Source of the DNA: Cliona cf. orientalis
Lineage: Eukaryota > Porifera > Demospongiae > Clionaida > Clionaidae
NCBI GenBank assembly: GCA_963930775.1
Contig: OZ005693.1
Span: 5,394,001 to 5,458,000 of the forward strand
Direction: 5' to 3'
DNA length: 64,000 nt
Made by a program: the position numbers and the translations under genes. Below, piece by piece: positions 11,748 through 23,218 of this stretch. The first letter of the stretch is position 1. Each line of letters opens with the position of its first letter. The notes beneath the pieces were generated by a model that saw only the letters and a program-made list of their open reading frames with translations, was not told where the DNA came from and did no database searches.

Positions 11748-12290
11748 TATATCCCTAGTTTTTCTATGGTTATGAGGTAATTGTGGTGTAACCTATGATG
11801 AAATTATGATGCAACCTATGAGGTCATGAGAAAATCTAGGGGCCTCACTGGAGCCTTTCTGGGGTTTGAAAATTGGTAAATATGTAGAGCATCTTACGCG
11901 TGTATCCAGCAAATTCATTATAAACCGAGCGCTACTTTCTCTGAGAAGTACCACTGGTTCACTTTACGTGTTTTTCTTGGCTTACGTTATGCCTAGGATA
12001 AATAAAGCTAGCCTTGCGCTATATATAGCGTGCATCATTGTGAAGGGGCTGGCCCGCGCAAGACTGCAGCAGTGCAACTAACCTGAAGTTTGGAAGGAAT
12101 ACTGTGCTGTCGAGTTCGTCTCTGTGATTAAAGCATCGAAACTTGTCACTATCAAGGTTGAGAGTCGATCTTAGACACCATCTCCATGATTTCTGGGGCA
12201 AGCATCGATCGATGTATATGCATTCTATTGACGACCTTTTACCACATGCACCACTACACTATGCAGCTACTGGGGATATGGTCAAGTGTT
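11748..12290 (+). repeat. Dispersed repeat (ATGAGGTAATT family), copy 1
   Basis: Matches 25629-26175 directly and 17248-17780 in inverse over about 530 bp. It shares ATGAGGTAATTGTGGTG near one end and GCAGCTACTGGGGA...TGGTCAAG near the other. The AT-rich head resembles the start of the tandem units at 22.1-25.6 kb, so the families may be related. A solo end lies near 31886-31932. Short ORFs inside are not conserved as proteins. Confidence 0.8.
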
Positions 12291-12340
12291 CATAATAATT
12301 TTATATACTTCACCAAGCCAGCTACCAAATAAACATGTAG

Positions 12341-12838
12341 TACCGTAAAGTCTGGTTAATAAGCGCATGCGCTTATCATTCTGGGTGGTAAGGAAACATG
12401 CGCCTATTAGACGATGTGCGCTTAATAGAGTGAAGTTTTGGCCCCGTCCACTGCCAGCACATTCGAGCGCTCAATCACAAAGCTAGCAAGTTATGAACAC
12501 AGCGATTCTTGGACTAAGCTATGTAATAGTTCATGGGAGTATGATTGGAAGCCATCGCTGGAAGAAAACCGTGGAAAAATAGCCAACTTCTTTGGCGAGA
12601 CTCGCTTCAGTTAAAGTCAAGAGTTCGAACCCGTCTCAGTGGAACATCGCAGTGTTGAGTATATAGTCGATCTCGTGCAGCTGGCTATCCGAAAATAGGT
12701 TGGTAAATTAGTTCTAGCCATGTAGAGCATGGAACACTCTTGATCGAACGGCGAATACCACTGCCGTTTTTATTGAGCGCATGCGCTTATTAGACAATGC
12801 TTAACAACATGTGCGCTTATTAACCAGACTCTACGGTA
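12341..12838. mobile_element. TIR element, TACCGTAAAG family, copy 2
   Basis: 498 bp with the same termini as 10698-11230 (TACCGTAAAGTCTGG ... right end with one mismatch, CTCTACGGTA). The interior is closely similar but carries indels. Non-autonomous. Confidence 0.85.
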
Positions 12839-12902
12839 TAACAATTTTCACATTGATCATTATACGTGAAGTTTGCAAAATTTGCTGCATCCTCTAAGCA
12901 AT

Positions 12903-13351
12903 ACTGTAAATCGGGTTAATAAGTGTAGCAGTAAGTGGAAGAGTAGTAGTATGTATTCAATAAAGGATACATGTACATATAGATATAATATTATTATGCT
13001 TATAGAGTGTAGCCATGCCCTCAAATATTGGGAGCACAACTAATTAAGCACATGTGCGCACATGAGTGCAATCTAGCCAGCCAGCTACTAGTCCAGACAA
13101 CGACTTCAGCACTGTATCTGAAAACTCAATCTTCTTGCATGAGAGTTCCTTTCGTTTTTGGTATGTCTAGCGTTTATTTATCCAGTATCTGTTGAATACT
13201 CGCAGCCATCACTGATTCTTCTTAGCCCACTGTTGATATCATGCCAAGGTCAGAATGCCATGCCTACTAAGCATATGCGCTTAATTAGCAAACAATAGCT
13301 AATAGCAAGAAGAGAACATGCGCTTAATAACCATGCAGAGCTGACGGTATT
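12903..13351. mobile_element. TIR element, TACCGTAAAG family, diverged copy 3
   Basis: The left end (CTGTAAATCGGGTTAATAAG) and right end (CTTAATAACCATGCAGAG then CTGACGGTA) are diverged forms of the same termini. Inside is unrelated or heavily decayed. Older than the two neighbours. Confidence 0.55.
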
Positions 13352-13860
13352 TAACACAAGGAGAAATAATTAATAGACAAAATTAAATTATTGTCAATAA
13401 CAGCAGGGACAAAATTTGTGAGTATCTTCATCCAACGATGAGCCCAGCTACATGTACATAATATTATATATTACGATACTTCTAAGCACTGTGAGTGTGT
13501 GAATGCATGTGCAATAATTAAGTGTATTACCTTCAGGCACACTCATAGATGATGGATGATGTGACTTTCTCTTTCCACTCACAGACTGCCAGACTTTACT
13601 TCCTGTCAGAGCCTTTGGTGGGGCAGTATTGCCAGAGACCTCTGCTCCTAGATCCAGCCTGCATATGAACGGGGAACACCAATGCTACTGTAACATTGCT
13701 GCCCTCTTACATAATCTTATGTGTGATTTCTATCCAAAAATGATACGCATACTAAGTACAGTATACATACGACTCTTGTACTTGATGTACCGTGGCAGAT
13801 ACTGATGAAAATACATTCAGGTAGAAGGTAATTAAGGGAGAGAGGATTAAAGAACCTCGT
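13352..13860. other. Spacer with one exon-like stretch
   Basis: A strong acceptor (CTCTTTCCACTCACAG, ending about 13584) like those before the LRR exons opens a frame running to about 13800 that includes LHMNGEHQCYCNIAALLHNL. No partner exon was found, so this is only a candidate exon. Confidence 0.3.
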
Positions 13861-14267
13861 ATAAGTATCTCTTGTACTGTGCAATATAAGACAGCACACC
13901 TTTCTGGGCGTGGAGAAATGGGTTGGTAGAGTGGGAGGGGTCTGGAGGGAGCCGCTCTCGACCGGATGAACTCAACCAACCTCGCACCAGAGATGATACT
14001 TCATCCACTGATACCTCCATGGTCAGTGCTAGTTGGCATAGTAATAGCACTTTAATATAACATGTCAAAGCAGCACAGAAAGAAACACCTACAAGAATAT
14101 ACTCACCTAAGACTAGCACTCGTGCGTTGAGCATGTGCCTCGACTGATTCCCAAAAGGAGTGCACCCAAACTAGCTCCACCTACTGCGTAATGACGACCC
14201 TTTCCATATAGCTGGACCTCAAGGAATCACTGCTGCACGTCACATTAATTGTACGTGAATTGATGAA

Positions 14268-15118
14268 ATGGAAGCGGCTGGTCTTAACTTGGTTGTGCTT
14301 ATCACTGCAGTTCTCACTGCCACTGCTTCAACACAGGCTAATGGAGTTTGCAATTCTTGCAATTGCCAGTTCAACAATGTCCAAGTGCTGGACCAACTAG
14401 TTAATGCCAGGATTGCTAACACAATCGGTAAGTTTATTGCAGTTTTAGCAATAGTAAGCCTGTATTATTATAGCTATAATAATATTACGCTTCTTATATG
14501 CATGCTCATTAATGCAGTATTTGTTTGTATCTGCATGCAGGTGTAACTTACGTCAGATGGGGAAGAACTAGTTGTCCAAATGTCACTGGAACTGAGCTGG
14601 TTTATTCTGGAAGAGCAGGAGGGACATATTGGAATATTCAAGGAGGAGGAGCAGAGAAGCTCTGTTTACCAGATCAACCTGAATACCTCCCCAATACCGC
14701 TAACCTTAACAGTGCTATACCAGCCTCACCACATGTCCACGGTGCTGAGTATGAGTATAGTGCTGGTCCTAATAGCAATACGTTCCAACATAATGTTCCC
14801 TGTGCAGTCTGCTATGCTTCTGCCAGATCTTCAACTCTAATGATTCCAGCTAGAATCCAGTGCCCTCCAACATGGACCAGAGAGTACTATGGCTACCTCT
14901 CAACGGAGCGTGCAAAAGAACCTAGCCGAGTGCCTAGTGGCCATTATCGGTCATCGTTCAATTGTGTTGATGTAAACCCTGAGGTCATTGAAAACAGCCA
15001 CAGTGATGACAATGGTGCTCTGTTCTACTATGCACTGAGTGCTTGTAATACCGATAGCCTCAGATGCCCCCCTTATGAGCATGGAAGGGCTCTCTCCTGT
15101 GCTGTCTGCACCAAGTAA
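14268..15118 (+). CDS. Secreted short-chain-collagen-C4-like protein, copy A
   Basis: There are two exons, 14268-14427 and 14541-15118, with phase-1 GT-AG splicing, giving 245 residues. An N-terminal signal peptide (MEAAGLNLVVLITAVLTA) is followed by a short CNSCNC cysteine cluster, and then the conserved C-terminal domain: TYVRWGRTSCP, VYSGRAGG, GAEKLCLPDQPEY, HGAEYEYSAG, VPCAVCYASAR, CPPTWTREYYGYL, CPPYEHGRALSCAVCTK. I recognise this pattern from sponge and cnidarian proteins annotated short-chain collagen C4-like. It corresponds to their non-collagenous domain; no Gly-X-Y repeat is present, so it is not itself a collagen. Expected to be extracellular and disulphide-rich; ligand unknown. 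The close copy at 18934-19813 has the same intron position. Confidence 0.85.
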
Positions 15119-15189
15119 ACGTTAATACTTTATATCATTGGCTCTCAAGTCTGATTGACTCTATTAATTATTATTATCTGGTGACTTGC

Positions 15190-16210
15190 ATTTATTAAGG
15201 ATAAACATTTTAGAACGGTATAGACGACTTAAGGCGTGACCGTTTAGCCCATTAACTGCCGTTATATCCGCCATGTTGGTGGTCAACACTGCCATAGCTT
15301 TATACAGTGTATGATCGCGAGTGCATTTCTCGTCTCTCAGCTCGCCTACGACACAGTAAAGGCATTGAAGCTTCCGGATGTGACGCTCTCGGGCTGCTTT
15401 AGACATATATACAACGAAAAATATTTTTCAGATGATCAATTTTCTTATATAGTCCGTATCCTAACCTGGAGGGCATAAAAAATGCGCTCTCGTACAAGTT
15501 CAGAAGACTCACGATTGGTCAGAATTGTTGTGCCGTGTGCACAAATGAGGTTGCCAAGGCCTAGGGGCCATAGAGATGCATTCTCGACTACTCTTGGCCT
15601 CCAGTGAGGGGTGTGGTCTTCATCTGTGCATGCGCGCTATACTAACTGGCACTCGATTGTACTATGACATCAAACATACTTGTTTTAGACTATACTTTCT
15701 TGCACGAATGTGTTGACCTTTTTATCCGCGGATCACCTGTTTAGCAACACCATGCCTATAGTCCTGGGAAGGAATGAGGCTACTCCTCACTTGTGCACAA
15801 GGTGTAAATTATCAGTTTGTGCAACTGTAGCTATTATAATATGTAAAATAATAGATAATTAAGACTGCGTATCTATGGTAAACCCTAGCTTCATGGGTTA
15901 AAAATGGGGGGGGGGGGGGGGGGGGGGGGGGGGAGTGTTAATTTTTAATCAAGCCGTGTGAAGGTGATAAGAGTTTACGGTACTAAAAGCTAGAAATTCT
16001 GCAAAGTTTATCCCAGTGATCTGGTGCTGTTGGCGCTCCACTGAAAGAGGATATCAGTCATTATGGCAGTATGGATTACAGTGTAGTCCACTGCTAACTA
16101 TAGGATGCATTGGTATGTGTTGGTGATAGTGTTAGTTAATGCTTGAAAGCTGCCTCAGTCTGGTGTGAGATACTGTGAGGTAGTTTCAATTTCAAAGCAA
16201 CCCAACTGGC
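15190..16210. repeat. DNA present only in duplication copy A, with G28 tract
   Basis: This stretch interrupts the match between copies A and B after GGATAAACATT. It holds a run of 28 G (15906-15933) and an 80-codon minus-strand ORF at 15164-15406 that reads MSKAARERHIRKLQC at its start but has no recognised domain or partner exon. It is either an insertion in A or a deletion in B. Confidence 0.5.
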
Positions 16211-17247
16211 GGGCGGCCTTACCACAGATAGCGTAACACGATGTGTATGTGTGTGTGTGTGCATGCTTGTAAGACCAGAAAAATATTTCTAATTGAAGTA
16301 CCAGCCTCAATTGCCATTAATTTCGTAACGTTAGGGTTACCGGGGATATGAATTGTCTTAATGCTGTGCTGGCTACATGCATTATTATGACATGTACATT
16401 TTAGCCTCATTATATAATTATTACTATGATCATGCCATCTGTAACCAATGACTACCACCATGCAGGGCTTCATAATATAATGTGGTTATGCTCGCCGGAT
16501 CTGTAGTGTAGGCACATAATAATAATTATTATGGTGCCTGCATGTTGGTCATGTTCACCATGATGACCTGCACTGTACAAGGGCTGTGTGGAAATAGTAC
16601 GTAGGCTGATATGAAACTAAATTAACATGATTTTGTATGTATATAGGTGGGCAGTCATTATTCAGATTTCAAACCAGTTGCAGGCACTAATATTAGGTAA
16701 CTTAGAGTTGTATTTATCTGAGTTAGTGTTGTAGTTAGAGTAGGTAGATTATGCCGGCATAATTTTGAGCATAATAGGTGTGTGTAAGCACTAATTTTGA
16801 GAATTATGCTACCATTATAGATATCAACTCAAGTAATACGTAGTATACCACCAGGGCTTCATAATGTGGTTATGCCAGCTGGAGCCCTAGCTTGGTCATG
16901 CTCAGAATAACCCACTGTGTATGCCTGCCTTGTGCAGGAGTAACTACATGTACATACCTGCACCTCTCAGGATAAGATGGATGAACAAAAAATTTAATTG
17001 TGAAACAATTGCAGTAACCCTCTGCCTACGTCGCTTTGCGGTGAGGGTTATTATAGTAGTATCATTATTCATAATTATGCACTGTATGTGTGCGTATAAG
17101 GTTTGCATGGCTGCAATCAGCCACCAACACACATGCAGAATCTGATATGGATCGATGGGGCAAAGGATCTGGGATGCAAGTGCTCCTGTCATGAATTCAG
17201 GAGCTAATCCATACTCGAAGTAAAATGATGAAAACAGATTACATTAT

Positions 17248-17780
17248 TATGAACACTTGACCATGCACTCAGTAGCTGCATATTTGAAATGGTGTAGGTG
17301 GTAAAAGTCGTCAATATAGTGGGTTCACTTCACTGTACAGTACGATGCCGGCGCCTCAGTCGCAGACTAGACTAGCCTTGGATCATCGGGAATGTGAGAG
17401 TGTCTCTGGACCTCGATAGACTAAGTGAAAATTTCAACGCAAGCTGAGAACTCAACAGCGCAGTACAGCTAGACTGGTCTGGCGGCACTCTGCTCATGGT
17501 GCGTGCTATATATAGCGCAGGGCTATCTATCTGTATAATATTATATATCCACGGGATTACGTCAGCCTAGAGTACGCGTGAAGTTCGGCCGTCGCTGCTC
17601 GTCAGGTATTCGCTGGATACACGCGCAAGATACTCTATATATTTCACTGAATTTCAAGTCCCAGAAGGGCTCCATCAAGGCCCTGCATGAATTTTCTCAT
17701 AATTACCTCATAGATTACACAATAGGTTTCATCATAATTACTCATAATTACCTAATAACTGCAAAAAAGTAAATTGCTAC
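17248..17780 (-). repeat. Dispersed repeat (ATGAGGTAATT family), inverted copy
   Basis: Reverse complement of the 11748-12290 / 25629-26175 repeat, including GAACACTTGACCAT at one end and AAAAGTAAATTGCTAC at the other. It interrupts segmental copy A and is absent from copy B, so it inserted after the duplication or was lost from B. Confidence 0.75.
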
Positions 17781-17949
17781 TGAGTGCATAATTAGTTCTG
17801 TGGCTTTGATCTTAATTTGGAGGTATAATTGTTACTATAGCTGTAATCAATGTTTGTATACAATTACTGTCTACTTGGAACCATCGATCAGAGTGTTGTG
17901 GGAAAGCTAAGGGAAATGTTGACAAAGTGCTACACTTATACAAGTATGA

Positions 17950-18500
17950 AATTTAAGGATGAAGTAGGGATGGCAGGCTCAAAACAAGATTTGTAGTCAT
18001 TAACTGTAGCACTTGTATACAAGCCCTAAGATTTAACATCTAATGTAATGGGCACCAAGAATCAGCACTTGTATACCTTTCCTCCCCACCAGCTTGCTCC
18101 CAGGGGCTTGGTAGCTCAACTGGTAGAGCATCACACCGGAGATGTGAGTGTGTGGGTTTGTATACAAGTTAATGATTATTTGATGAGTTGAGCCTGATAG
18201 CTAGAGCATCTAGCTGAGTGCCATAGGTGACAGCATCGTCACCCAAGGGTGTTCCATAAGAGAAGCTTAACATCTAAGATTTGTAGTGATAATTACATTC
18301 ACTATACATTCCTACGCTTGCTTTTTTCGATTATAATATTATGCCTGTTGATGGTGACTCATTGTTATCCTATGCATGTCATAGAGGGGGTGGGGATTAA
18401 TCAGCTTCGATCGTCACATTATTTCCTGCATGGTTAATTCCTGCACCCTAGTACTCAAAAACCAAGCGTAGGGATGTATAGTGAATGTAATTATCACTAC
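17950..18500. other. Junction between segmental duplication copies
   Basis: Single-copy-looking DNA holding a tRNA-like sequence (next entry). No protein gene supported. Confidence 0.4.
18103..18170 (+). repeat. tRNA-like sequence (probable SINE head or tRNA pseudogene)
   Basis: GGGGCTTGGTAGCTCAACTG resembles a tRNA acceptor strand plus D arm/A box (TAGCTCAACTGGTAGAGC). TCACA/TGTGA can pair as an anticodon stem around CCGGAGA, but position 33 is C rather than T. The T arm (GGGTTTGTATAC) is a poor B box. Not a functional tRNA as read. Confidence 0.45.
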
Positions 18501-21270
18501 AAATCTTGCAATAATATTATAAGACAGCACACCTTTCTGGGCGTGGAGAAATGGGTTGGTAGAGTGGGAGGGGTCTGGAGGGAGAAGCTCTCGATGATGA
18601 ACTCAACCAACCTCGCACCAGAGATGACACTTCATCCACTGATACCTCCATGGTCAGTGCTAGTTGGCATAGTAATAGCAATAGTATTAATACTAATAGC
18701 ACTTAATAAAGCATGTCAAAGCAGCACAGAAAGAAACACCTACAAGAATATACTCACTTCCGACTAACAGCCGTGCATTGTAACTGATTCCAAAAGGAGT
18801 GCACCCAAACTAGCTCCACCTACTGCGTGGGTAGATACCTACAGAAATGACGACCCTTTCCATGTAGCTTGACCTGTAAAATGGAATTACTGCTGCACGT
18901 CACATTAGTAACTGTTGTATGTGAATTGATGAAATGGAAGCTGCTGGTCTTAACTTGGTTGTGCTTATCGCTGCAGTTCTCACTGCCACTGCTTCAACAC
19001 AGGCTAATGGAGTTTGCAATTCTTGCAATTGCCAGTTCAACAATGTCCAAGTGCTGGATCAACTAGTTAATGCCAACATTGCTAACTCAATCGGTAAGTT
19101 CATTAATATTATTGCAGTTTTAGCAATAGTAAATCTGCATATTATATATAGCTATATAATAATATTACGCTTCTTATATGCATGCTCTGGTTTTCACAGC
19201 TCATTATATAATATTTTGTTTGTATCCGCATGCAGGTGTAACTTACGTCAGATGGGGAAGAACTAGTTGTCCAAATGTCACTGGAACCGAGCTGGTTTAT
19301 TCTGGAAGAGCAGGAGGGACATTTTGGAATACTCAAGGAGGAGGAGCAGAGAAGCTCTGTCTGCCAGACCAACCTGAATACCTCCCCAATACCGCTAACC
19401 TTGACAGTGCTATACCAGCCTCGCCACATGTCCACGGTGCTGAGTATGAGTACAGTGCTGGTCCTAATAGCAATACACTCCATCAAAATGTTCCCTGTGC
19501 AGTCTGCTATGCTTCTGCCAGATCTTCGACTCTAATGATTCCAGCTAAAATCCAGTGCCCTCCAACATGGACCAGAGAGTACTATGGCTACCTTTCAACA
19601 GAGCGTGCAAAAGAACCTAGCCGAGTGCCTAGTGGCCACTATCGGTCATCGTTCAATTGTGTTGATGTAAACCCGGAGATTATTGAAAACAGCCGCAATA
19701 ATAATGATGGTGCTCTGTTCTACTTTGCACTGAGTGCTTGTAATACCAATGGCCTCAGATGCCCCCCTTATGAGCACGGAAGGGCTCTCTCCTGTGCTGT
19801 CTGCACCAAGTAAACGTTAATACTTTATATCATTGGCTCTCAAGCCTGATTGGCTCTATTAATTATTATCTGGTGACTTGCATTTATGAAATATATTGAG
19901 GATAAACATTAATTTTTAAGACAGTATAGCTAGCTATCAGCTAGAAGTCTGTATAGTATCCCTATCCCTTCTTTCTGTTATATGACCAGAAAAATAGTAT
20001 TATCTTATTGAGTGCAAGATTCAAATGCCATTAATTAATGTTAGAGTTACCGGTTAATGCTGTGCTGGCAGCATGCATTATTATGACATACATTTATATA
20101 CTACTATCATAATAATATCATCTGTAACCAATGACTACCACCATGCAAGGCTTCATAATGTGGTTATGGTAAATTGGATCTGTGGTGTAGGCACATAATA
20201 TGGTACCTGCATGTTGGTCATGTTCACCATGACGACCTGCGCACTGTACAAGGGCTGTGTGGAAATAGTTCGTAGGCTGATATGAAACTAAATTAATTTA
20301 TCAACATAAAGGTTTTGATTTTGTATGTATAGGTGGGCAGTCATTACTCAGATTTCAAACCAGTTGCAGGCACTAATAATATTATTATTATTAGGTAACT
20401 TAGAGCCGTATTTATCTGAATAAATTAATAGTGTTGTTAGGGTAGGTAAATTATGCCGGCATAATTTTGAGCATAATAAGTGTATGTAAGCATTAATTTT
20501 GAGAATTATGCTAGCATTATAGGCATCAACTGGCATAATTTTGAGAATTTTAGGACACACCATTACAATTAGCTAAATGTTTAATATGAATAATCACAAT
20601 GAGCATAATGGCAACATGGGAATTTTATTGAGCATTAGTAGGGATTTCTTGAGTATTTGAGAATAGCATTATAGACAAAAAAATTAGCATAATTTACCTA
20701 CCCCTAGTCATAAGTCTCAATTGCTGTGCTAGCTGGAAGAAACTTATGCAATGTGATATTGCCTGCCTTGTGCAGGAGTAACTACATATATACCTGCACC
20801 TCTCAGGTTTGGATGGATGGACAAAAATTGCGAAACGATTGCAGTAACCCTCTGCCTACGCTTTGTGGCGAGGGTTAGCAATTATTAATTATAGTAGTGA
20901 AATAATTATTGATCATTATTCATAAAAATTATGCACTGTACGTGAGCGTAGCTATAATAATATCATTATATATGTTATATAATTTGGCTGCAATCAGCCA
21001 CCAACACATATGCAGAATCTGATATGGATGGAGCAAAGGATGATGCAAGTGCTCCTGTCATGGATAATAGTATAGCAAATCCATGCTCAAAGTAAAATGA
21101 TGGAAACAGATTACATTATTACTAGTTTTGGGACTTTGATCTAGAAACTCTTAATTTGGAGGTATAATAGCTATAATCAATGTTTGTATACAACTACTGT
21201 CTACTTGGAATCATCAGAGTGTTGTGGGAAAGCTAAGGGAAATGTTGACATAAGTGCTACACTCATATTA
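18500..21270 (+). repeat. Segmental tandem duplication, copy B
   Basis: Second copy of the unit at 13860-17945, lacking the A-specific DNA at 15190-16210 and the inverse repeat at 17248-17780. Coding and non-coding parts align. The 3' block carries extra AT-rich expansions (about 20380-20700). Confidence 0.8.
18934..19813 (+). CDS. Secreted short-chain-collagen-C4-like protein, copy B
   Basis: Two exons, 18934-19093 and 19236-19813, again 160 + 578 nt, give 245 residues. By eye there are about 19 differences from copy A. They concentrate in a charged loop (ENSHSDDNG in A, ENSRNNNDG in B) and near NSNTFQHN/NSNTLHQN. All cysteines and the signal peptide are conserved. The intron is longer than in A (142 against 113 nt). 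Intact; probably a recent duplicate with the same extracellular role. Confidence 0.85.
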
Positions 21271-21727
21271 TACCAGGTCAATCCCTGAAAGTCAGAGTCA
21301 GACTCATGCAGCCTAGCCAACTATAATAATGAATGATTGGACTGATGATGGTGCTCATGATGATTGGGAAGGGCTTCGGAGGTGACTTAGTCTTAACCAC
21401 AGGTCCTTCCAACTTCAAACTACATTTCTACTTTGGAGGAGACTTAAGGGCACAGTCATGATCATGCAAGCGTGTATATCATAGTTCTGAGCTGCTCGTA
21501 ATTCAATTATTCATCACTCTTCCTTATGCACAGCCTCATGCATGCAAACTAATTAATCATTAAAAGTTATTGTTTTGAATAACAGAAGTCAACACTATGA
21601 TTTTTTTCTTGCTTCTACCAGTTCCTCAGCTTGATCCAGAGCCTCTTCTCCAGCCTCACTGATGCTGATTCCATATCTATTACTGACACTGTGTCAAAAT
21701 GTTTTAATGTGTAGCAATCAAGGACTG
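21271..21727. other. Spacer without supported genes
   Basis: No exon or RNA gene recognised. The sequence lies between the segmental duplication and the dispersed repeat that abuts the tandem array. Confidence 0.4.
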
Positions 21728-22136
21728 AATTAGTAATGTAGCTACCATTTGAGGTAGCAGACCCTTTCCACCCCATGCACCCTCACCCCCAGGGCATTCC
21801 CACGTTTTCTGCGAGCAACATTGAAAACGTGAGAGTGGCCTGGGGACGTCGCTACCCAAACATAATTCCAATCACTATAATTTGTATGAGGTGAGTAGCT
21901 ATACATGTAGCTAGTCTAGTGAACTAAACTGGTACTGTGACCCTCCTCAATAGGTATCGGTTTAAGTCGGTGATATTAAAAAAGTGAGAGAGGATCTAGC
22001 ACTATCAGCAGCATTCCAGATGTTAGCCACATAATTGGCTTATGATCATGAATATCACTATGCATGTTGTGGTCAGATGTGTACGCTATGACAAAACCAC
22101 ACCTACGTCTGCTTCATAGTGTTGTGGTTGTTGTTA
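21728..22136. repeat. Dispersed repeat, copy 2 (with 9836-10279)
   Basis: Same orientation as copy 1, with small indels. It directly abuts the first unit of the tandem array at ATTACGTCCAGAG. Confidence 0.8.
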
Positions 22137-22442
22137 TTACGTCCAGAGTCCCAATTCCAAAAAAAGAATTCGGCCTCGCGATGAGGTAATTATGATGAAT
22201 AATGATGAAACCTATGATGAAACCTATGATGAAATTATGATGAAATTATGATGAAATTAGGGTGAAAACTGCTTCAAAATGTTTAGCTCGCATGACAGGG
22301 TGTTGAGACCCAGAATTCTAACCTAGCGTAGAAGAGATCGTGGACTATCCGATGATATCCTTATGGCGTTTCTCTCTGTTCGCTTTCTCTAGCTCGCTCG
22401 CTTTCAGGGCAGGGGGATTTCCCTATTCAGTCGAGCACATAG

Positions 22443-22765
22443 CTAGTCTCGTCCCCAGACCCCACCCCCAAGAGGAGGAAAGGGTCTGGTACACATAGAG
22501 CGCTTTTTGGGGCGCACAGGATGCAGCATGTCATGTGATCGTCATGACAACGCATCGTATAGGCATGGTAACGCATCGGCCGCTCTCACATGCAGCAATA
22601 GGCGGCTAGCACGCGGTGTCACATGATAATCACATGCAAGCCACATGGCGTGAATCTGATTGGTGCGACAGAATTCAGACATGCCAAGTCAGCAAGACCC
22701 AAAAAGCGCTCGATGTGTACCAGACCCTTTCCTCCTCTTGGGGGTGGGGTCTGGGGACGAGACTA
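22443..22765. mobile_element. MITE, CTAGTCTCGTCCCC family, with 8-bp target duplication
   Basis: 323 bp with long terminal inverted repeats (CTAGTCTCGTCCCCAGACCC ... inverse). The flanks are GCACATAG on both sides (22435-22442 and 22766-22773). The sister unit at about 24576-24593 shows the empty site (GAGCACATGGCAGG). Eight-base duplications are typical of hAT-type elements. No ORF for a transposase. Confidence 0.9.
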
Positions 22766-23218
22766 GCACATAGCAGGTGAAGGTCAACCGGCTCAAGCCG
22801 CGCGCCCCGATATTGTACGCGTATACGGAGCATGCGCAGTTTGTCAATGTGTCCTAGTTCGAATTTATGGCGGCGTATTCATGAGGGACTCTGGACGTAG
22901 ACTCTAAGTTTTTCATTACGTCCAGAGTCCCAATTAACAAATCGATTCGGCCGCTCGATGAGGTAATGATGATGAAATATGATGAAATGTATGATGAAAT
23001 GATGATGAAACCTATGATGAAATTGGGGTGAAAACTGCTTCAAAATGTTTAGCGCGCATGACAGGGTGTTGGGATCCAGAATTCGAACCTAGCGTAGAAG
23101 AGATCGTGGACTATCGATGAGATATGGCGATTCTCCCAGTTCGCTTTCTTTGGCGAGCACGCACTCGGGGGGATTTCCCTATTCAGTCTAGCACATGGCA
23201 GGTGGAGGTCACGTCCGG

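Larger units (their letters stand above)
13860..17945 (+). repeat. Segmental tandem duplication, copy A
   Basis: Closely matches 18500-21270 in order and orientation: upstream block, secreted-protein gene, 3' block (16200-17225 with 19980-21105) and a tail (17820-17940 with 21170-21265). Copy A carries extra DNA at about 15190-16210, including a G28 tract, and an inverse dispersed repeat at 17248-17780. Both copies keep a small GTAACCCTC...GAGGGTTA palindrome (about 17008-17053 and 20846-20877). Confidence 0.8.

Noticed and set aside
13847..14134. Minus-strand ORF upstream of the first C4-like gene, partly conserved at 18517-18702
   Set aside because: Conserved only because the whole segment is duplicated. 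Frames diverge at both ends and a plus-strand frame is equally open in one copy.
18103..18170. Functional tRNA gene
   Set aside because: Non-T at position 33 of the anticodon loop and no valid T arm. Kept only as tRNA-like.
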